The notes: generated from the letters alone by a model not told the origin. A DNA stretch of 64,000 bases from Eggerthella sp. YY7918 (GCF_000270285.1 NC_015738.1:2108001-2172000), one strand, 5' to 3'; positions 14,647 through 26,315 are shown, counted from the stretch's first letter. Numbers and translations: made by a program.

Positions 14647-17262
14647 TCACTCAAGAATTTCTTCCGTCTCAATAATCTCGTGATACAAGGCCATCGTTTC
14701 GAGAGAAGGGTCTATACCCAGCTCGTCGGTAAGGAATCGCCGACAAGCGAAGTAGGTTTCAAGCGCTGCTGTGCGCTGGCTGGCCGACACCTGCGCACGC
14801 ATAAGAGCGGTATAGGCGTCTTCTCGCGTTCGATCTCGCTGAAGCGCAGCACGCGCGAACCACAATCCTTCCTGCACATCCCCTGCCGCAATAAGGCGCG
14901 TCGAAGCAGCCACGAGCGCATCCACCAGGCGATTGCGATAGTCAAGCCGCAACGACACGATGGCATCGTTGTCATTTTCGCTTGGCACAAGATCGTCCGA
15001 AAACTTGTTGCTTACCTGATCGTACAAATAGGCCCACCCTCCATACCCAGGACGTTCAAAGAGAAGCGTGCGACACACCTCATCGAATTGATCGACATCG
15101 CTGACCAGCAAGCTCGCATCAAGTCTGAGTCCATTTTGTTGGCGAATAAGATAGGGGCACGTGCCGGCGGACGTCGATAACGCACGACGAAGCATCGACC
15201 AAATGCCGTAAAAATTCTTTCGCGCCGCTTCGAGATTGCTTTCAGGCCACAGCAACGAGACCAGCTTGTCACGCGAGTATTCCTTTCCCCGATTGAGCAC
15301 AAGCAAAGCGAGCAGCGTTTTGACTTTTTGACGGCGAAAGCGTGCCGGATCGATGCGAGTCTGCCCGATGCGTACCTCGAATCCGCCAAAAAGATTTACC
15401 GTCAGAATGGGGTGCGTCGTCACAGGCATGCTCTCTTGCGCCGGCGATGCCGAGCGAAACGTGTCGGGGTGCGTTGCAACGAACGAGCGACGCTGATCAG
15501 CGCGATCGCGTTCGATATGTTCGTAGGTGCTTCGCTGCGCAAACACGGTCGCCTCGAAACGGCGAACGGCGAGCGTCGTTGCGGCATCAAGTCCCGGTTG
15601 CACCACCACGCCCTGCTCGCAGGCCTTTTCATACGCAGCCCCCGCTAGGGCTTGAGCAAGGCCGATATGACCGCGATCTCCGTTGACCTTTATACGCACG
15701 ATAGAGGCCAATCGATCAAGCGCTTCCGAGCGAATGCGGGACGAAGCCCCGTTTGGGTCGACAATGTAGTCGGCTTGCCTGCCGGCCCGATCCAATACCC
15801 ACGCCGAAGAAAGCCCCAACGCACACCCGCGGACTCCCCGATCATACCAATCGACCCAGGCCTCGGCGCCTTCTGCATACGACTGAGCAAGGGCCGTATG
15901 AACCGATGCCGCCGCCACCCAACCAAGATCTTCCTGTGCCTCGCAAGCGGGCATCATTTCTTGCACCCTCTTCTCCTCAGCTGCGGCGGTGCCAAGGGCG
16001 GCAACCAACGCTCCCGCCCGCTGTCGCTCGCTTTTGTCAGCACACTTTGCAAGAACGAGCGCTGCGGTCGTTCGCGTCTTTAACGATGCTGCGGCATCTT
16101 GCGCGACGCGTCGTGCCGCCGAGCACGCAGCGCGACGATCCCCCAACAAGGCGCGTCTCACCGCCTCCGCCACAGCAAGCGCCGCAAAGTCATCTCCCGA
16201 TTCCCCCGAAAGAGAGCGATATACCTCATGCGCCGGAATAAGACACGCTTCGCCGATAAGCTCACAATCGTGCAAAGCAAGCCAGTGCGCACGCTGGGAA
16301 CGCGAAGCCAACAGACGCACCAACCCGCAGGCTCGATCAAAACGATGGCGCGCAACCAAAGCGTCAGCCACTCGTGCCACCAGCACGTCCCGGTCAGGAA
16401 ACAGAGAACGCTCAGCCGCTCGGTCAAGACACGAAGAAAACGCAGTCGCGATGTCCTTGTCGGAAAACGGCGCGGCATCGAACCTTTCCGCCTGACAGTC
16501 AATACCAAGATAGGGATAGCGCTCGGCCAAAAGGGCAGCTTGGGCAGTGTCGCACGGACCAAAGGCGGTTATATCATCCAAAGAACCCCGCTGAAGCGAA
16601 AGGATCACGAAGAAGCAGAGCAAAAGGTCGGCCGGAAGCTCCTCGTTCAACGCGGACGCTAAAAAGGACTCCCCCGCATCGGGAGGACCCCACAGCATTC
16701 CCGCGACACGACAGGCCGGTGAAATGGTAGAAGCGGGCGCTTCGCTCCGCTCGCGCGAAGTCCGCAAAACGTCCACCTCCTCATCGGTCAAAAGCAATTC
16801 TTCAGACCCGAGTTTGACTCGATCACGATGGCAATCAAACGCGTCACAGGTGGGCACGCAGGTGACCAGCACCTCGCATTCCCGGTCAAGCAGGCGATCC
16901 ATCTCCCGCGACAACAGCCCAACCCGCTCCGGATCAAGCGGCGGAACATCTTCAAACACCACGAGAAACGGTTGAGAGTCTTCAGGCAAAAGCGTTTTGG
17001 CAATACGACGCGCATCGAGGTCGCGCAGAAAACAGGGGCTTTTCCCATTGATCCAAAAGACGTGATCAAACGAGAATACCGTATCGGCATACTCAAAGGA
17101 GAGTGCACTTTTCCCAAATCCATCAGGCGCAACGATAAAACGAGCAACGTGACGTTCTCGCAGGAGTTTCGCAACAAGATGGGGACGTGAAATGTGACGA
17201 TGAGTAACCAAGTGGCGTGGACGACGACCGCGACAAGCCGCTCTCGTAAGGAAATCGGGCAT
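14647..17262 (-). CDS. Large regulator: N-terminal P-loop ATPase, C-terminal SARP-type winged helix and BTAD
   Basis: An 871-residue one-component regulator. Residues about 30-330 look like a MalT/STAND-type ATPase, with Walker A APDGFGKSALSF (44-55) and a hydrophobic LVVFEDV strand. A helical, TPR-like Ala/Arg-rich middle follows (about 330-600). At about residue 619 an OmpR-type winged helix begins (ILTVNLFGGFEVRIG, then RFRRQKVKTLLALLVLNRGK), followed by a BTAD domain (about 720-865, ending ELGIDPSLETMALYHEII). SARP proteins usually carry DNA-binding and BTAD domains at the N-terminus with the ATPase after; here the order is reversed. The ATG has GGGAGG upstream. The target is unknown; the divergent peptidase-ClC pair is the nearest candidate. 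Confidence 0.8.
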   Translation of the reverse strand: MPDFLTRAACRGRRPRHLVTHRHISRPHLVAKLLRERHVARFIVAPDGFGKSALSFEYADTVFSFDHVFWINGKSPCFLRDLDARRIAKTLLPEDSQPFLVVFEDVPPLDPERVGLLSREMDRLLDRECEVLVTCVPTCDAFDCHRDRVKLGSEELLLTDEEVDVLRTSRERSEAPASTISPACRVAGMLWGPPDAGESFLASALNEELPADLLLCFFVILSLQRGSLDDITAFGPCDTAQAALLAERYPYLGIDCQAERFDAAPFSDKDIATAFSSCLDRAAERSLFPDRDVLVARVADALVARHRFDRACGLVRLLASRSQRAHWLALHDCELIGEACLIPAHEVYRSLSGESGDDFAALAVAEAVRRALLGDRRAACSAARRVAQDAAASLKTRTTAALVLAKCADKSERQRAGALVAALGTAAAEEKRVQEMMPACEAQEDLGWVAAASVHTALAQSYAEGAEAWVDWYDRGVRGCALGLSSAWVLDRAGRQADYIVDPNGASSRIRSEALDRLASIVRIKVNGDRGHIGLAQALAGAAYEKACEQGVVVQPGLDAATTLAVRRFEATVFAQRSTYEHIERDRADQRRSFVATHPDTFRSASPAQESMPVTTHPILTVNLFGGFEVRIGQTRIDPARFRRQKVKTLLALLVLNRGKEYSRDKLVSLLWPESNLEAARKNFYGIWSMLRRALSTSAGTCPYLIRQQNGLRLDASLLVSDVDQFDEVCRTLLFERPGYGGWAYLYDQVSNKFSDDLVPSENDNDAIVSLRLDYRNRLVDALVAASTRLIAAGDVQEGLWFARAALQRDRTREDAYTALMRAQVSASQRTAALETYFACRRFLTDELGIDPSLETMALYHEIIETEEILE

Positions 17263-17469
17263 GAGAACCTCCCCTGGTGGAGAGAGAGCGCAACGACCCC
17301 AACGGGGGAATTACCCTATCACAGCTCATCTTTTGGTTCAAGCAGACATGAGTTCGATCCCTGCAATACGAGAGCTTCAAAAGTCTGATTGGCCGACTGA
17401 AATGCGATATTCTCACGCGCCTTTTTGGCAACGGTGTACAATATTCGCACATTGAACAAAGGAGAAGCC

Positions 17470-18453
17470 ATGCTGCAACCCGCCACCCTTGCCGACCTGC
17501 CCGCCTTTTGCTGTGGTCACGCCGATGACCCCCAAGGCGGAACCGGCTGTACCGTTTGTATCGCGCCCGACGGTGCGACGTGCGGGGTTGATGTGCGCGG
17601 CGGAGGACCGGCTACCCGCGAGACAGATCTTCTGAAACCTGAAAACATGATCGAAGCGGTACATGCCGTCGTGCTCTCGGGCGGGAGTGCTTTCGGCTTG
17701 GCGGCCTCGACGGGTGTCATGGATGAACTCGCCGCACGCGGCATTGGGTTTCCCGTAGAGACCGCCCGCGTACCTATCGTCGTGGGAGCCTGTCTGTTTG
17801 ACCTCCTTGTAGGCGAATCCGTCCACCCCGATGCCGCCATGGGGCGCGAAGCTGCGAAAAAGGCGCTTGTCGCGGGCGCGGGCGCTGCACTTTCGGAGGG
17901 CAACGTAGGCGCGGGTTGCGGAGCTTCCGTCGGAAAGCTGCTGGGCGGCGAGCGAGCCATGAAGGCGGGATTGGGAATATACGGACTGCGTCTCGGCGAC
18001 CTCGTTGCGGTAGCGATAGTCGCCGTCAACGCGCTTGGCAACGTACGGACGACCGATGGCACCTGGATTGCGGGATGTCGCAATGATGACGGAAGAGTCA
18101 TGGATCCCCTTGAAGCGCTCTACCTCGTAGCGCAAAACGCTGCACCGAAAAAGTCAGGGCCGTGCGAAAACACCACTATCGGCGTCGTACTCACCAACGC
18201 GCGTCTGACCAAAGCGCAGGCGACAAAAGTTTCCTCGACCGTGCATGATGCCTATGCGCGCGCCATCAAGCCGGTGCACACCTCAGGCGACGGCGACACC
18301 GTATTCACGTTCGCGTCGGGCGAGGTAAAAGCCGACTACGATATCACAGCCGTACTGGCCACCGAAGCCATGCAAGGGGCCCTTGAGCGCGCCGTGACGC
18401 AAGCCGAGGGCGCTTACGAATTGCCCGCCGCCCGCGACCTCGCGGCGCACTAA
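17470..18453 (+). CDS. P1-family peptidase (DmpA/S58-like)
   Basis: A 327-residue protein of the self-cleaving DmpA/L-aminopeptidase family. Members are made as one chain that cuts itself before a Ser or Thr, which becomes the N-terminal nucleophile. Family segments visible are VVLSGGSAFGLAA near residues 76-88, FPVETARVPIVVGACLFDL near 100-120, GNVGAGCGAS, and ENTTIGVVLTNA near 238-249; the second Thr of this last motif is the likely nucleophile. The ATG at 17470 with AAGGAG upstream is preferred over an upstream start that would add 15 residues. It is followed after 11 bases by a ClC gene. The substrate is unknown. Confidence 0.85.
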   Translation: MLQPATLADLPAFCCGHADDPQGGTGCTVCIAPDGATCGVDVRGGGPATRETDLLKPENMIEAVHAVVLSGGSAFGLAASTGVMDELAARGIGFPVETARVPIVVGACLFDLLVGESVHPDAAMGREAAKKALVAGAGAALSEGNVGAGCGASVGKLLGGERAMKAGLGIYGLRLGDLVAVAIVAVNALGNVRTTDGTWIAGCRNDDGRVMDPLEALYLVAQNAAPKKSGPCENTTIGVVLTNARLTKAQATKVSSTVHDAYARAIKPVHTSGDGDTVFTFASGEVKADYDITAVLATEAMQGALERAVTQAEGAYELPAARDLAAH

Positions 18454-18464
18454 GGGGGAAAGCC

Positions 18465-19736
18465 ATGGAGGGGGCGAAGATCGCGAATCGCACGCTGTTC
18501 GTTGCAGCAGTGATCATCACCGGTGCCGTCGCGGGCGCGTTTGTATGGTTTCTCTTGTTCGCTATGAATACGGGTATCGCATTTCTTTGGAATTGGCTTC
18601 CCGCGCGTTTCGGACCGCTCTTCCCGCTTGCTGCCTGTTTGGTGGGCGGCCTGGTCATCGGACTCTTCGCCAAACGGTTTGGACCCTACCCCGAGGACCT
18701 GAACGAAGTTATGGGCAAGGTGAAGCGCGACGGGCGTTATGACTATGACAAGCTGGGCGTGGTGTCCGTCGCTGCGCTGTTGCCGCTCGTGTTTGGCGGC
18801 TCCATCGGCCCCGAGGCGGGACTTACCGGCGCCATCGCCGGCATCTGCACCTGGGTGGGCGACCGCATGAAGCGCTTCGGCGCGGACTTCCACGAGCTCA
18901 CGTCGGTAGGCACCATGGCAGCGCTTTCGGCCATCTTCACAGCACCCCTGTTCGGTTTCGCCGCCCCGCTCTACGGTGACGGACGCGAGGAGAACGGCGG
19001 TCAGACCATCACCCTGCCAAAAACTTCCAAGATGATCGTCTACTTCTGTGCCATCGCTGGCGCGCTTGGCGCATTTCTGGGATTGAGCGCGCTTTTTGGC
19101 GGCGGTATGTCGCTGCCGCGATTCACCGATATCCATGTGGGAGTATATGAGCTTCTGTGGTTTTTACCCCTCGCGGCCGTAGGCGCGGCAGCAGGATGGC
19201 TCTACGGCGTGTTCGATGGAGTTTTCGAGCGCTTGGCCGCACGCATGGGTGAACGGCCCGTGATAAAAGCAGTGCTGGCCGGACTGGTACTGGCGAGCAT
19301 CGGCATCCTGCTTCCCTTTACCATGTTTGCGGGTGAAACGCAGGCTGAAGAACTCGGAGAGATATGGACGACCATGAGCGCGCTTGCGCTTTTGGCCACA
19401 GGATTCGCAAAGGTATTGGTCACACCCTTGTGCATTCGCTTCGGTTGGCGCGGCGGACACTTCTTTCCCGTTATCTTTGCAGGCATCGCCATCGGCTATG
19501 GCATGGCGACCCTTACCGGCGCCGACCCCGTATTTTGTCTGTGCGCCTGTTCCGCGGCGCTCGTAGGCGGCGTTATGCGCCAGCCGCTCATGGCGGCACT
19601 GCTGCTGTTTTTGTGCTTCCCCGTGAAAGGGGTTGTCGTCATGCTGGCCGCCGCCGCACTCGGCGCCGCCGTCCCGCTGCCCCGTGCGCTACGCCAAGAA
19701 CCACAAACAAAGGAAGAACTCACGCATTCGGCGTGA
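18465..19736 (+). CDS. ClC-family chloride channel or exchanger
   Basis: A 423-residue integral membrane protein with about ten hydrophobic segments. The ClC selectivity motifs are recognisable: GGSIGPEAGLTG near residues 109-120, with the gating Glu, and GWRGGHFFPVIF, the GxFxP equivalent, near 327-338. It lacks a C-terminal CBS pair. It has its own AGGGGGA ribosome site and lies 11 bases after the P1 peptidase, so the two are probably co-transcribed. Its last 17 bases overlap the end of the convergent antitoxin gene, and no terminator separates them. Whether it is a channel or a proton-coupled exchanger cannot be decided here. Confidence 0.88.
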   Translation: MEGAKIANRTLFVAAVIITGAVAGAFVWFLLFAMNTGIAFLWNWLPARFGPLFPLAACLVGGLVIGLFAKRFGPYPEDLNEVMGKVKRDGRYDYDKLGVVSVAALLPLVFGGSIGPEAGLTGAIAGICTWVGDRMKRFGADFHELTSVGTMAALSAIFTAPLFGFAAPLYGDGREENGGQTITLPKTSKMIVYFCAIAGALGAFLGLSALFGGGMSLPRFTDIHVGVYELLWFLPLAAVGAAAGWLYGVFDGVFERLAARMGERPVIKAVLAGLVLASIGILLPFTMFAGETQAEELGEIWTTMSALALLATGFAKVLVTPLCIRFGWRGGHFFPVIFAGIAIGYGMATLTGADPVFCLCACSAALVGGVMRQPLMAALLLFLCFPVKGVVVMLAAAALGAAVPLPRALRQEPQTKEELTHSA

Positions 19737-20025
19737 CCGTCAGCTTGAAACCCAAAGCATCGAGCACGTCCATGATCGTAGCAAACCGCGGATTGCCTTC
19801 AGCTGAAAGCGACTTATACAGGCTCTCGCGCCCCACCCCTGCTTTCTGCGCCACCGCAGCCATACCCCGCGCACGAGCAACCTCACCGAGTGCTTTTTGG
19901 AAAAATTCGGGGTCGTTTTCCTCAAGTGCAGCAGAAAGAAACGCGGCGATAGTCTCGTTGGAATCAAGATAATCGTATGCATGAAATTCGGAAATCTCTA
20001 TCGATTTTTTAAAGGGATTCTTCAT
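19720..20025 (-). CDS. Antitoxin of a HigBA-like toxin-antitoxin pair
   Basis: A 101-residue helix-turn-helix protein of the addiction-module antidote type. The DNA-binding part is VARARGMAAVAQKAGVGRESLYKSLS followed by GNPRFATIMDVLDALGFKLTV, a pattern typical of this family. It is encoded downstream of and overlapping the toxin gene by 17 bases, which is the HigBA order. The ATG at 20025 is chosen because AGGAG lies six bases upstream of it and directly abuts the earlier ATG. The antitoxin is expected to bind the toxin and repress the palindrome in the promoter at 20351-20383. Confidence 0.83.
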   Translation of the reverse strand: MKNPFKKSIEISEFHAYDYLDSNETIAAFLSAALEENDPEFFQKALGEVARARGMAAVAQKAGVGRESLYKSLSAEGNPRFATIMDVLDALGFKLTVTPNA

Positions 20026-20341
20026 CACCATCTCCTGCCTTCAACCTTGCAGCCATTCTTTTCGCGCGAGCAATATCCCTTTTCTGAGAACCTTTATCTC
20101 CTGCGCATAAGAGCACAATAACTACTGCTCCCATTATGGTGCCGTATAGCCGATACCCTGGACCATAATCGATCCGCAGCTCAAACACACCCTCGCCTAC
20201 TGACCGCACATCACCGAGCAACCCTTCTTCCAAGCGAAATACCCGGGCTGATATACGACCTCGAGCCTTCCGATCTTTCAGCCTGCGCAGCCAACGCTCA
20301 AACGTCCGAGTTTTCTTGACTGTCCACGTTTCCTGACCCAT
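20009..20341 (-). CDS. Toxin of a HigBA-like toxin-antitoxin pair (RelE/ParE superfamily)
   Basis: A 110-residue basic protein of the phage-derived Gp49/HigB-like group. The pattern TFERWLRRLKDRKARGRISARVFRLEEGLLGDVRSVGEGVFELRIDYGPGYRLYG followed by a hydrophobic strand and LLCAGDKGSQKRDIARA is diagnostic. Relatives are ribosome-dependent mRNA endonucleases; that activity is inferred from the family. The ATG at 20341 with AAGGAG upstream is preferred over an ATG 14 codons earlier that would lie inside the promoter. Confidence 0.85.
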   Translation of the reverse strand: MGQETWTVKKTRTFERWLRRLKDRKARGRISARVFRLEEGLLGDVRSVGEGVFELRIDYGPGYRLYGTIMGAVVIVLLCAGDKGSQKRDIARAKRMAARLKAGDGDEESL

Positions 20342-20350
20342 CGCCACTCC

Positions 20351-20383
20351 TTGTATCTTACAGGATACAACCGCCATCGTCAA
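20351..20383 (-). promoter_or_regulatory. Toxin-antitoxin promoter with overlapping operator
   Basis: Minus-strand -35 TTGACG (20378-20383) and -10 TAAGAT (20355-20360), 17 bases apart. The inverted repeat TTGTATC/GATACAA (20351-20357 and 20364-20370) covers the -10 box, as expected for autorepression by the antitoxin complex. Confidence 0.7.
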
Positions 20384-20430
20384 GATGGCAGCTCGAGAGA
20401 ACGAGGATATCAGGACCTATCCAGCGAATT

Positions 20431-20566
20431 CATGATCGAAGTCCAGCGGCACGGATGCACAAGCCTTGCAAAAATCCAGCGAGTATCCAACGCAAATCAA
20501 GCAGAAATCCAGCAGATTTCTAACGTAAATCTAGCAAGAATCAAGCGAAAACCAAGCGACATCCCA
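20431..20566 (+). repeat. Degenerate 33-bp (3 x 11) tandem repeat
   Basis: Three clear 33-base units start at 20467, 20500 and 20533, and a weaker one precedes them. Each unit is built from 11-base steps resembling ATCAAGCGAAA or ATCCAGCAGAA. Units one and two agree at about 25 of 33 positions. In one frame this reads as 11-residue repeats (AKIQRVSNANQ, AEIQQISNVNL), part of an ORF ending at 20602, but no ribosome site precedes any start. It may be a protein-binding array or a decayed coding sequence. Nothing else is seen in the 20384-20674 gap. Confidence 0.5.
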
Positions 20567-20674
20567 TTACATGCCCCATACGTTAGATCCTATCAGGGAT
20601 AATAAAAAGGGAACAAGGAACTTAGCTTCTGGTGGAAAACGCTTGGAGCATCCGAACCGTTTTGGTGAAACCTC

Positions 20675-21145
20675 TTACGCGCGACCGAGCAATTTGGCGA
20701 TGCGGTCGGAGTATTCAATGTCGGTAAGGCCCGCTTCCTTGGCAAGATCGACCACCGGCGCGTCGTTCCACAAGGCTTCCAAGCGGTAGTACTCGCGGGT
20801 TTCGGGCTGAAAGACATGCACCACGAAGTTGCCGTAGTCGAGCAACGACCACGTACCATCCTGCGTGCCCTCGCGATGAAACGGTTTGACGTGCGCCTGC
20901 ATGCGCAGTTGCTCTTCGATCTCGTCGACAATGGCTTCCACCTGGCGGTTATTCGCCGCCGTGGCGATAACGAAATAGTCCGTCACTCCGATAAGTTCGG
21001 CCACCTCTTGCACCATGATATCGGTTGCTTTTTTCGCATCGGCCGCACGCGCCGCAATGAGTGCGCATTCGCGGGACGGCGCCTCTGCCACCCGCACGTT
21101 TTCGGAAGTTTGCTCTGCCTGTTGCACCTTAGTTGTTTCGCTCAC
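20675..21145 (-). CDS. rsfS: Ribosome silencing factor RsfS
   Basis: RsfS binds ribosomal protein L14 and blocks subunit joining when nutrients are short. The 156-residue protein contains the core AARAADAKKATDIMVQEVAELIGVTDYFVIATA, then NRQVEAIVDEIEEQL and GTWSLLDYGNFVVHVFQPETREYYRLEALWNDAP, all characteristic. The start is GTG at 21145 with AAGGGA upstream; it overlaps the end of yqeK by 17 bases. The YqeK-NadD-RsfS order matches the conserved nadD-yqeK-rsfS cluster of many Gram-positive bacteria. Confidence 0.94.
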   Translation of the reverse strand: MSETTKVQQAEQTSENVRVAEAPSRECALIAARAADAKKATDIMVQEVAELIGVTDYFVIATAANNRQVEAIVDEIEEQLRMQAHVKPFHREGTQDGTWSLLDYGNFVVHVFQPETREYYRLEALWNDAPVVDLAKEAGLTDIEYSDRIAKLLGRA

Positions 21146-21812
21146 ACTGTTCCCTTCTCCCCGCCGCTGCACGCGAACGGGCCACGTAGTAATTCCATAC
21201 CTCGACAGTCGCCGGATGAAGGCGACGACGACGCTCCACGAGCGTCGAAAGAATATGATTGAATGTCATCATAAAAAGCTCTTCGAGCGGCACACGCCCC
21301 GCCGCTGCGCGTAAATCGCCCAGTCCCTCGAAGTCGCGCTCAGGCTCGATGGCGTCGGCGATATAAATGATCATATCAAGATCGCTCATGCCCGCTGCGG
21401 CAGCCGTATGGCGCGCGATCGATTGCAGCACGTCATCGGGAAGCTCAGGCCATGAAATACGGAGCGCCGCGGCAGCGGTCGGTCCATGAAGAAGGCGCGG
21501 CATTTCTTCCAACACAAACGGTTCGATGGCAATCTTGAGCGCACGAGCGCGCGCACGGGCCTCGTCATCGGAATATTCCTTATCCCAGTCGTGCAACAAA
21601 CCCGCTAAACGCGCCTTGCGCACGTCGACCCCATAGGCCTCAGCAAGCGCTGCCGCCGTCTGCGACACACCCTTCACATGTTCAAAACGTTTATGTCGTA
21701 AGCGTTTTTCAAGGTCACGCTCACGCGCCTCATAAAATTCATCCGACAACACGTTACCGCCTTCGACGGGAAGCGCCCGAGGCACCAAATCGGCCACCAC
21801 ATGATCGCTCAT
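21129..21812 (-). CDS. yqeK: HD-domain hydrolase YqeK (Ap4A hydrolase, symmetrical)
   Basis: A 227-residue HD-superfamily phosphohydrolase. Metal ligands are visible: RFEHVKGV (His), LAGLLHDWDK (HD), LLHGPTAAA (His) and SIARHTAAAAGMSDLD. Bacterial YqeK hydrolyses diadenosine tetraphosphate symmetrically. The family N-terminus is extended by about 25 residues here. An AAGGAGGAG site precedes the ATG, which overlaps the nadD stop by four bases (ATGA). Confidence 0.9.
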   Translation of the reverse strand: MSDHVVADLVPRALPVEGGNVLSDEFYEARERDLEKRLRHKRFEHVKGVSQTAAALAEAYGVDVRKARLAGLLHDWDKEYSDDEARARARALKIAIEPFVLEEMPRLLHGPTAAAALRISWPELPDDVLQSIARHTAAAAGMSDLDMIIYIADAIEPERDFEGLGDLRAAAGRVPLEELFMMTFNHILSTLVERRRRLHPATVEVWNYYVARSRAAAGRREQCERNN

Positions 21813-22477
21813 TGCGCTCCTCCTTCGCTATCGATGTATAATCCCTGTTCTCGAATATAGTCGAGCACTCGCTGCATCGTCAAATAACGAATCGACTTCG
21901 CTTGCGCGACCCGCGCGCGTAAATCGCTCGACGAGATAGCAAGGGCGGTCACTTCCAAATAATCAATCGAGAATCTTCCCTGATCCGCAATGAACGCACG
22001 GCGCTCTTCCGAAAGGGTGTACCCCGGACGCGTAACCGCGATAAGCCGCGCAAGATCAGCAATAGCCGCGCTCTCGTGCCAGGTGAGAATGTGGTACACC
22101 GCATCTGCACCCGTGATGAAGTACAGCTCGACGTTTTCCGGATAGTGGGTGCGTATTTGGCGCAGCGTGTCAACCGTATAGGTGTCGCCCCCGCGCTCGA
22201 TTTCAACAGCGCTCACATCGAACGCCGGATTGCTGGCAACCGCAAGCTGACACATGGCCAAACGGTGGGCGGCCGGCGTAACGGCGCGGTCCTTCTTAAA
22301 CACCGGATTGCCCGCCGGAATGAAGATAACCGCGTCGAGCGAGAACGCTTCGCGTGCCTGTTCGGCACAAGCAAGGTGTCCGATATGGATAGGGTCGAAC
22401 GTGCCTCCCATGATGCCAAGTCGCGTCGGCCTCCCGTCAGCCCCCAACGTATCGAAGCGCTCGCAGATAGAGCTCAC
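21809..22477 (-). CDS. nadD: Nicotinate-nucleotide adenylyltransferase
   Basis: NadD makes deamido-NAD from nicotinate mononucleotide and ATP. The 222-residue protein has the nucleotidyltransferase motif GIMGGTFDPIHIGHL (HxGH) at about residues 21-35 and the C-terminal ISSSDLRAR (SxxxxR) motif. The GTG start shares one base with the proA stop (TAG/GTG), so it is translationally coupled to proA. About 17 residues precede the conserved domain. Confidence 0.95.
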   Translation of the reverse strand: MSSICERFDTLGADGRPTRLGIMGGTFDPIHIGHLACAEQAREAFSLDAVIFIPAGNPVFKKDRAVTPAAHRLAMCQLAVASNPAFDVSAVEIERGGDTYTVDTLRQIRTHYPENVELYFITGADAVYHILTWHESAAIADLARLIAVTRPGYTLSEERRAFIADQGRFSIDYLEVTALAISSSDLRARVAQAKSIRYLTMQRVLDYIREQGLYIDSEGGAQ

Positions 22478-23754
22478 TATGCACGCACCTGCCCCGCGCC
22501 GCGCAGAAGATACTTATAAGACGTGAGCGCGCCGAGCGCAAACGGCCCACGCACATGAAGCTTTTGCGTGGAGATGCCGATTTCAGCCCCCAGTCCAAAC
22601 TGCGCGCCATCGGTAAACGCCGTCGAAGCATTCGCATACACAGCCGCAGCGTCAACGCGCGCAAGAAAGGCCTCGCAAGCGGTCGCATCTTCTGCAACGA
22701 TAGCTTCGGAATGCTTCGTGCCGTAGCGATTCACGTGGTTGATGGCTTCATCCACACCTTCGACCACGCGCACGGCTAATTCCGGAGCCAGATACTCGGT
22801 TGCCCAGTCGTCCTCGGTTGCACGCACGACTTCAATTCCCGCCCTTGCGGCAAGTGCTACGGCCCGCTCGTCGGCATGGAGCACTACGCCCCGTTCGCGC
22901 AGATCAGCAAGCACACCCGGCAAAAAGGCTTCGGCGATGGATGCATCCACCAGCAAGGTCTCCGCAGCGTTGCATACGCCATAGCGGCGACATTTCGCGT
23001 TCACCACGATGGCATGCGCCTTGGCGAGATCGGCCGACTCATGTACATACACATGACAATTGCCCGTCCCCGTTTCAATGACCGGCACCTTCGACGTTTC
23101 CACACAATGACGTATGAGCCCCGCGCCGCCACGGGGGATGAGCACGTCCACCACCCCATGAAGCTGCATCAGCTCATCGGCAGCGCTGCGATCCGTCGTC
23201 GTGATCGCGCCGATACAGCCTTCGGGCAACCCGGCCGCAACGGCAGCTTCGTGCAGTACGCGCGCAATAATTTCATTCGATGCCGCCGCAAGGCTTCCGC
23301 CGCGTAAAACAACGGCGTTGCCCGACTTCAGGCAAATGCCCGCCGCATCGGCCGTTACGTTGGGGCGCGCCTCGTACACCAGAGCCACAACCCCAAGCGG
23401 CACACTCACGCGTTCAAGCTCAATGCCGCTCTCCAGCGTTCGCGTTTCTTGTACACATCCAAGCGGATCGGGCAGTTTGGCAAGGTCCTCAAGAGCGGAG
23501 GCCATATCCTCGATGCGCCCCGCATCCAACATAAGTCGATCGAGCAAGCTTTCCTTCGTGCCCGCCGCACGGGCTGCATCCATGTCGCGCATATTTGCCT
23601 GAACAATGTCGTCCGTGTGCGTACGCAGTGCCGCCGCCATCGCGAACAGCGCCTCGTTGCGCACTTCGTTGCTTGTTTGCCCAAGCGTCACGCTGGCCGT
23701 ACGCGCCTGCTCGGCAATGCGCCGAACTTCAGCTTTCACCTGATCGTTTGCCAT
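22477..23754 (-). CDS. proA: Gamma-glutamyl phosphate reductase
   Basis: Second enzyme of proline synthesis, reducing glutamyl phosphate to the semialdehyde. The 425-residue aldehyde-dehydrogenase-like protein has VYEARPNVTADAAGICLKSGNAVVLRGG, VLIPRGGAGLI, and the catalytic Cys in RRYGVCNAAETLLVD (near residue 258). Two in-frame ATGs are possible; the one at 23754 sits six bases after GTGAGGG, while the one at 23760 directly abuts it. It follows proB by about ten bases. Confidence 0.95.
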   Translation of the reverse strand: MANDQVKAEVRRIAEQARTASVTLGQTSNEVRNEALFAMAAALRTHTDDIVQANMRDMDAARAAGTKESLLDRLMLDAGRIEDMASALEDLAKLPDPLGCVQETRTLESGIELERVSVPLGVVALVYEARPNVTADAAGICLKSGNAVVLRGGSLAAASNEIIARVLHEAAVAAGLPEGCIGAITTTDRSAADELMQLHGVVDVLIPRGGAGLIRHCVETSKVPVIETGTGNCHVYVHESADLAKAHAIVVNAKCRRYGVCNAAETLLVDASIAEAFLPGVLADLRERGVVLHADERAVALAARAGIEVVRATEDDWATEYLAPELAVRVVEGVDEAINHVNRYGTKHSEAIVAEDATACEAFLARVDAAAVYANASTAFTDGAQFGLGAEIGISTQKLHVRGPFALGALTSYKYLLRGAGQVRA

Positions 23755-23763
23755 ACCCATCCC

Positions 23764-26315
<2,552 letters not shown>

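Noticed and set aside
17340-17375. tRNA-like GTTCGATCCC
   Set aside because: No acceptor stem, anticodon arm or D-arm can be formed around it.
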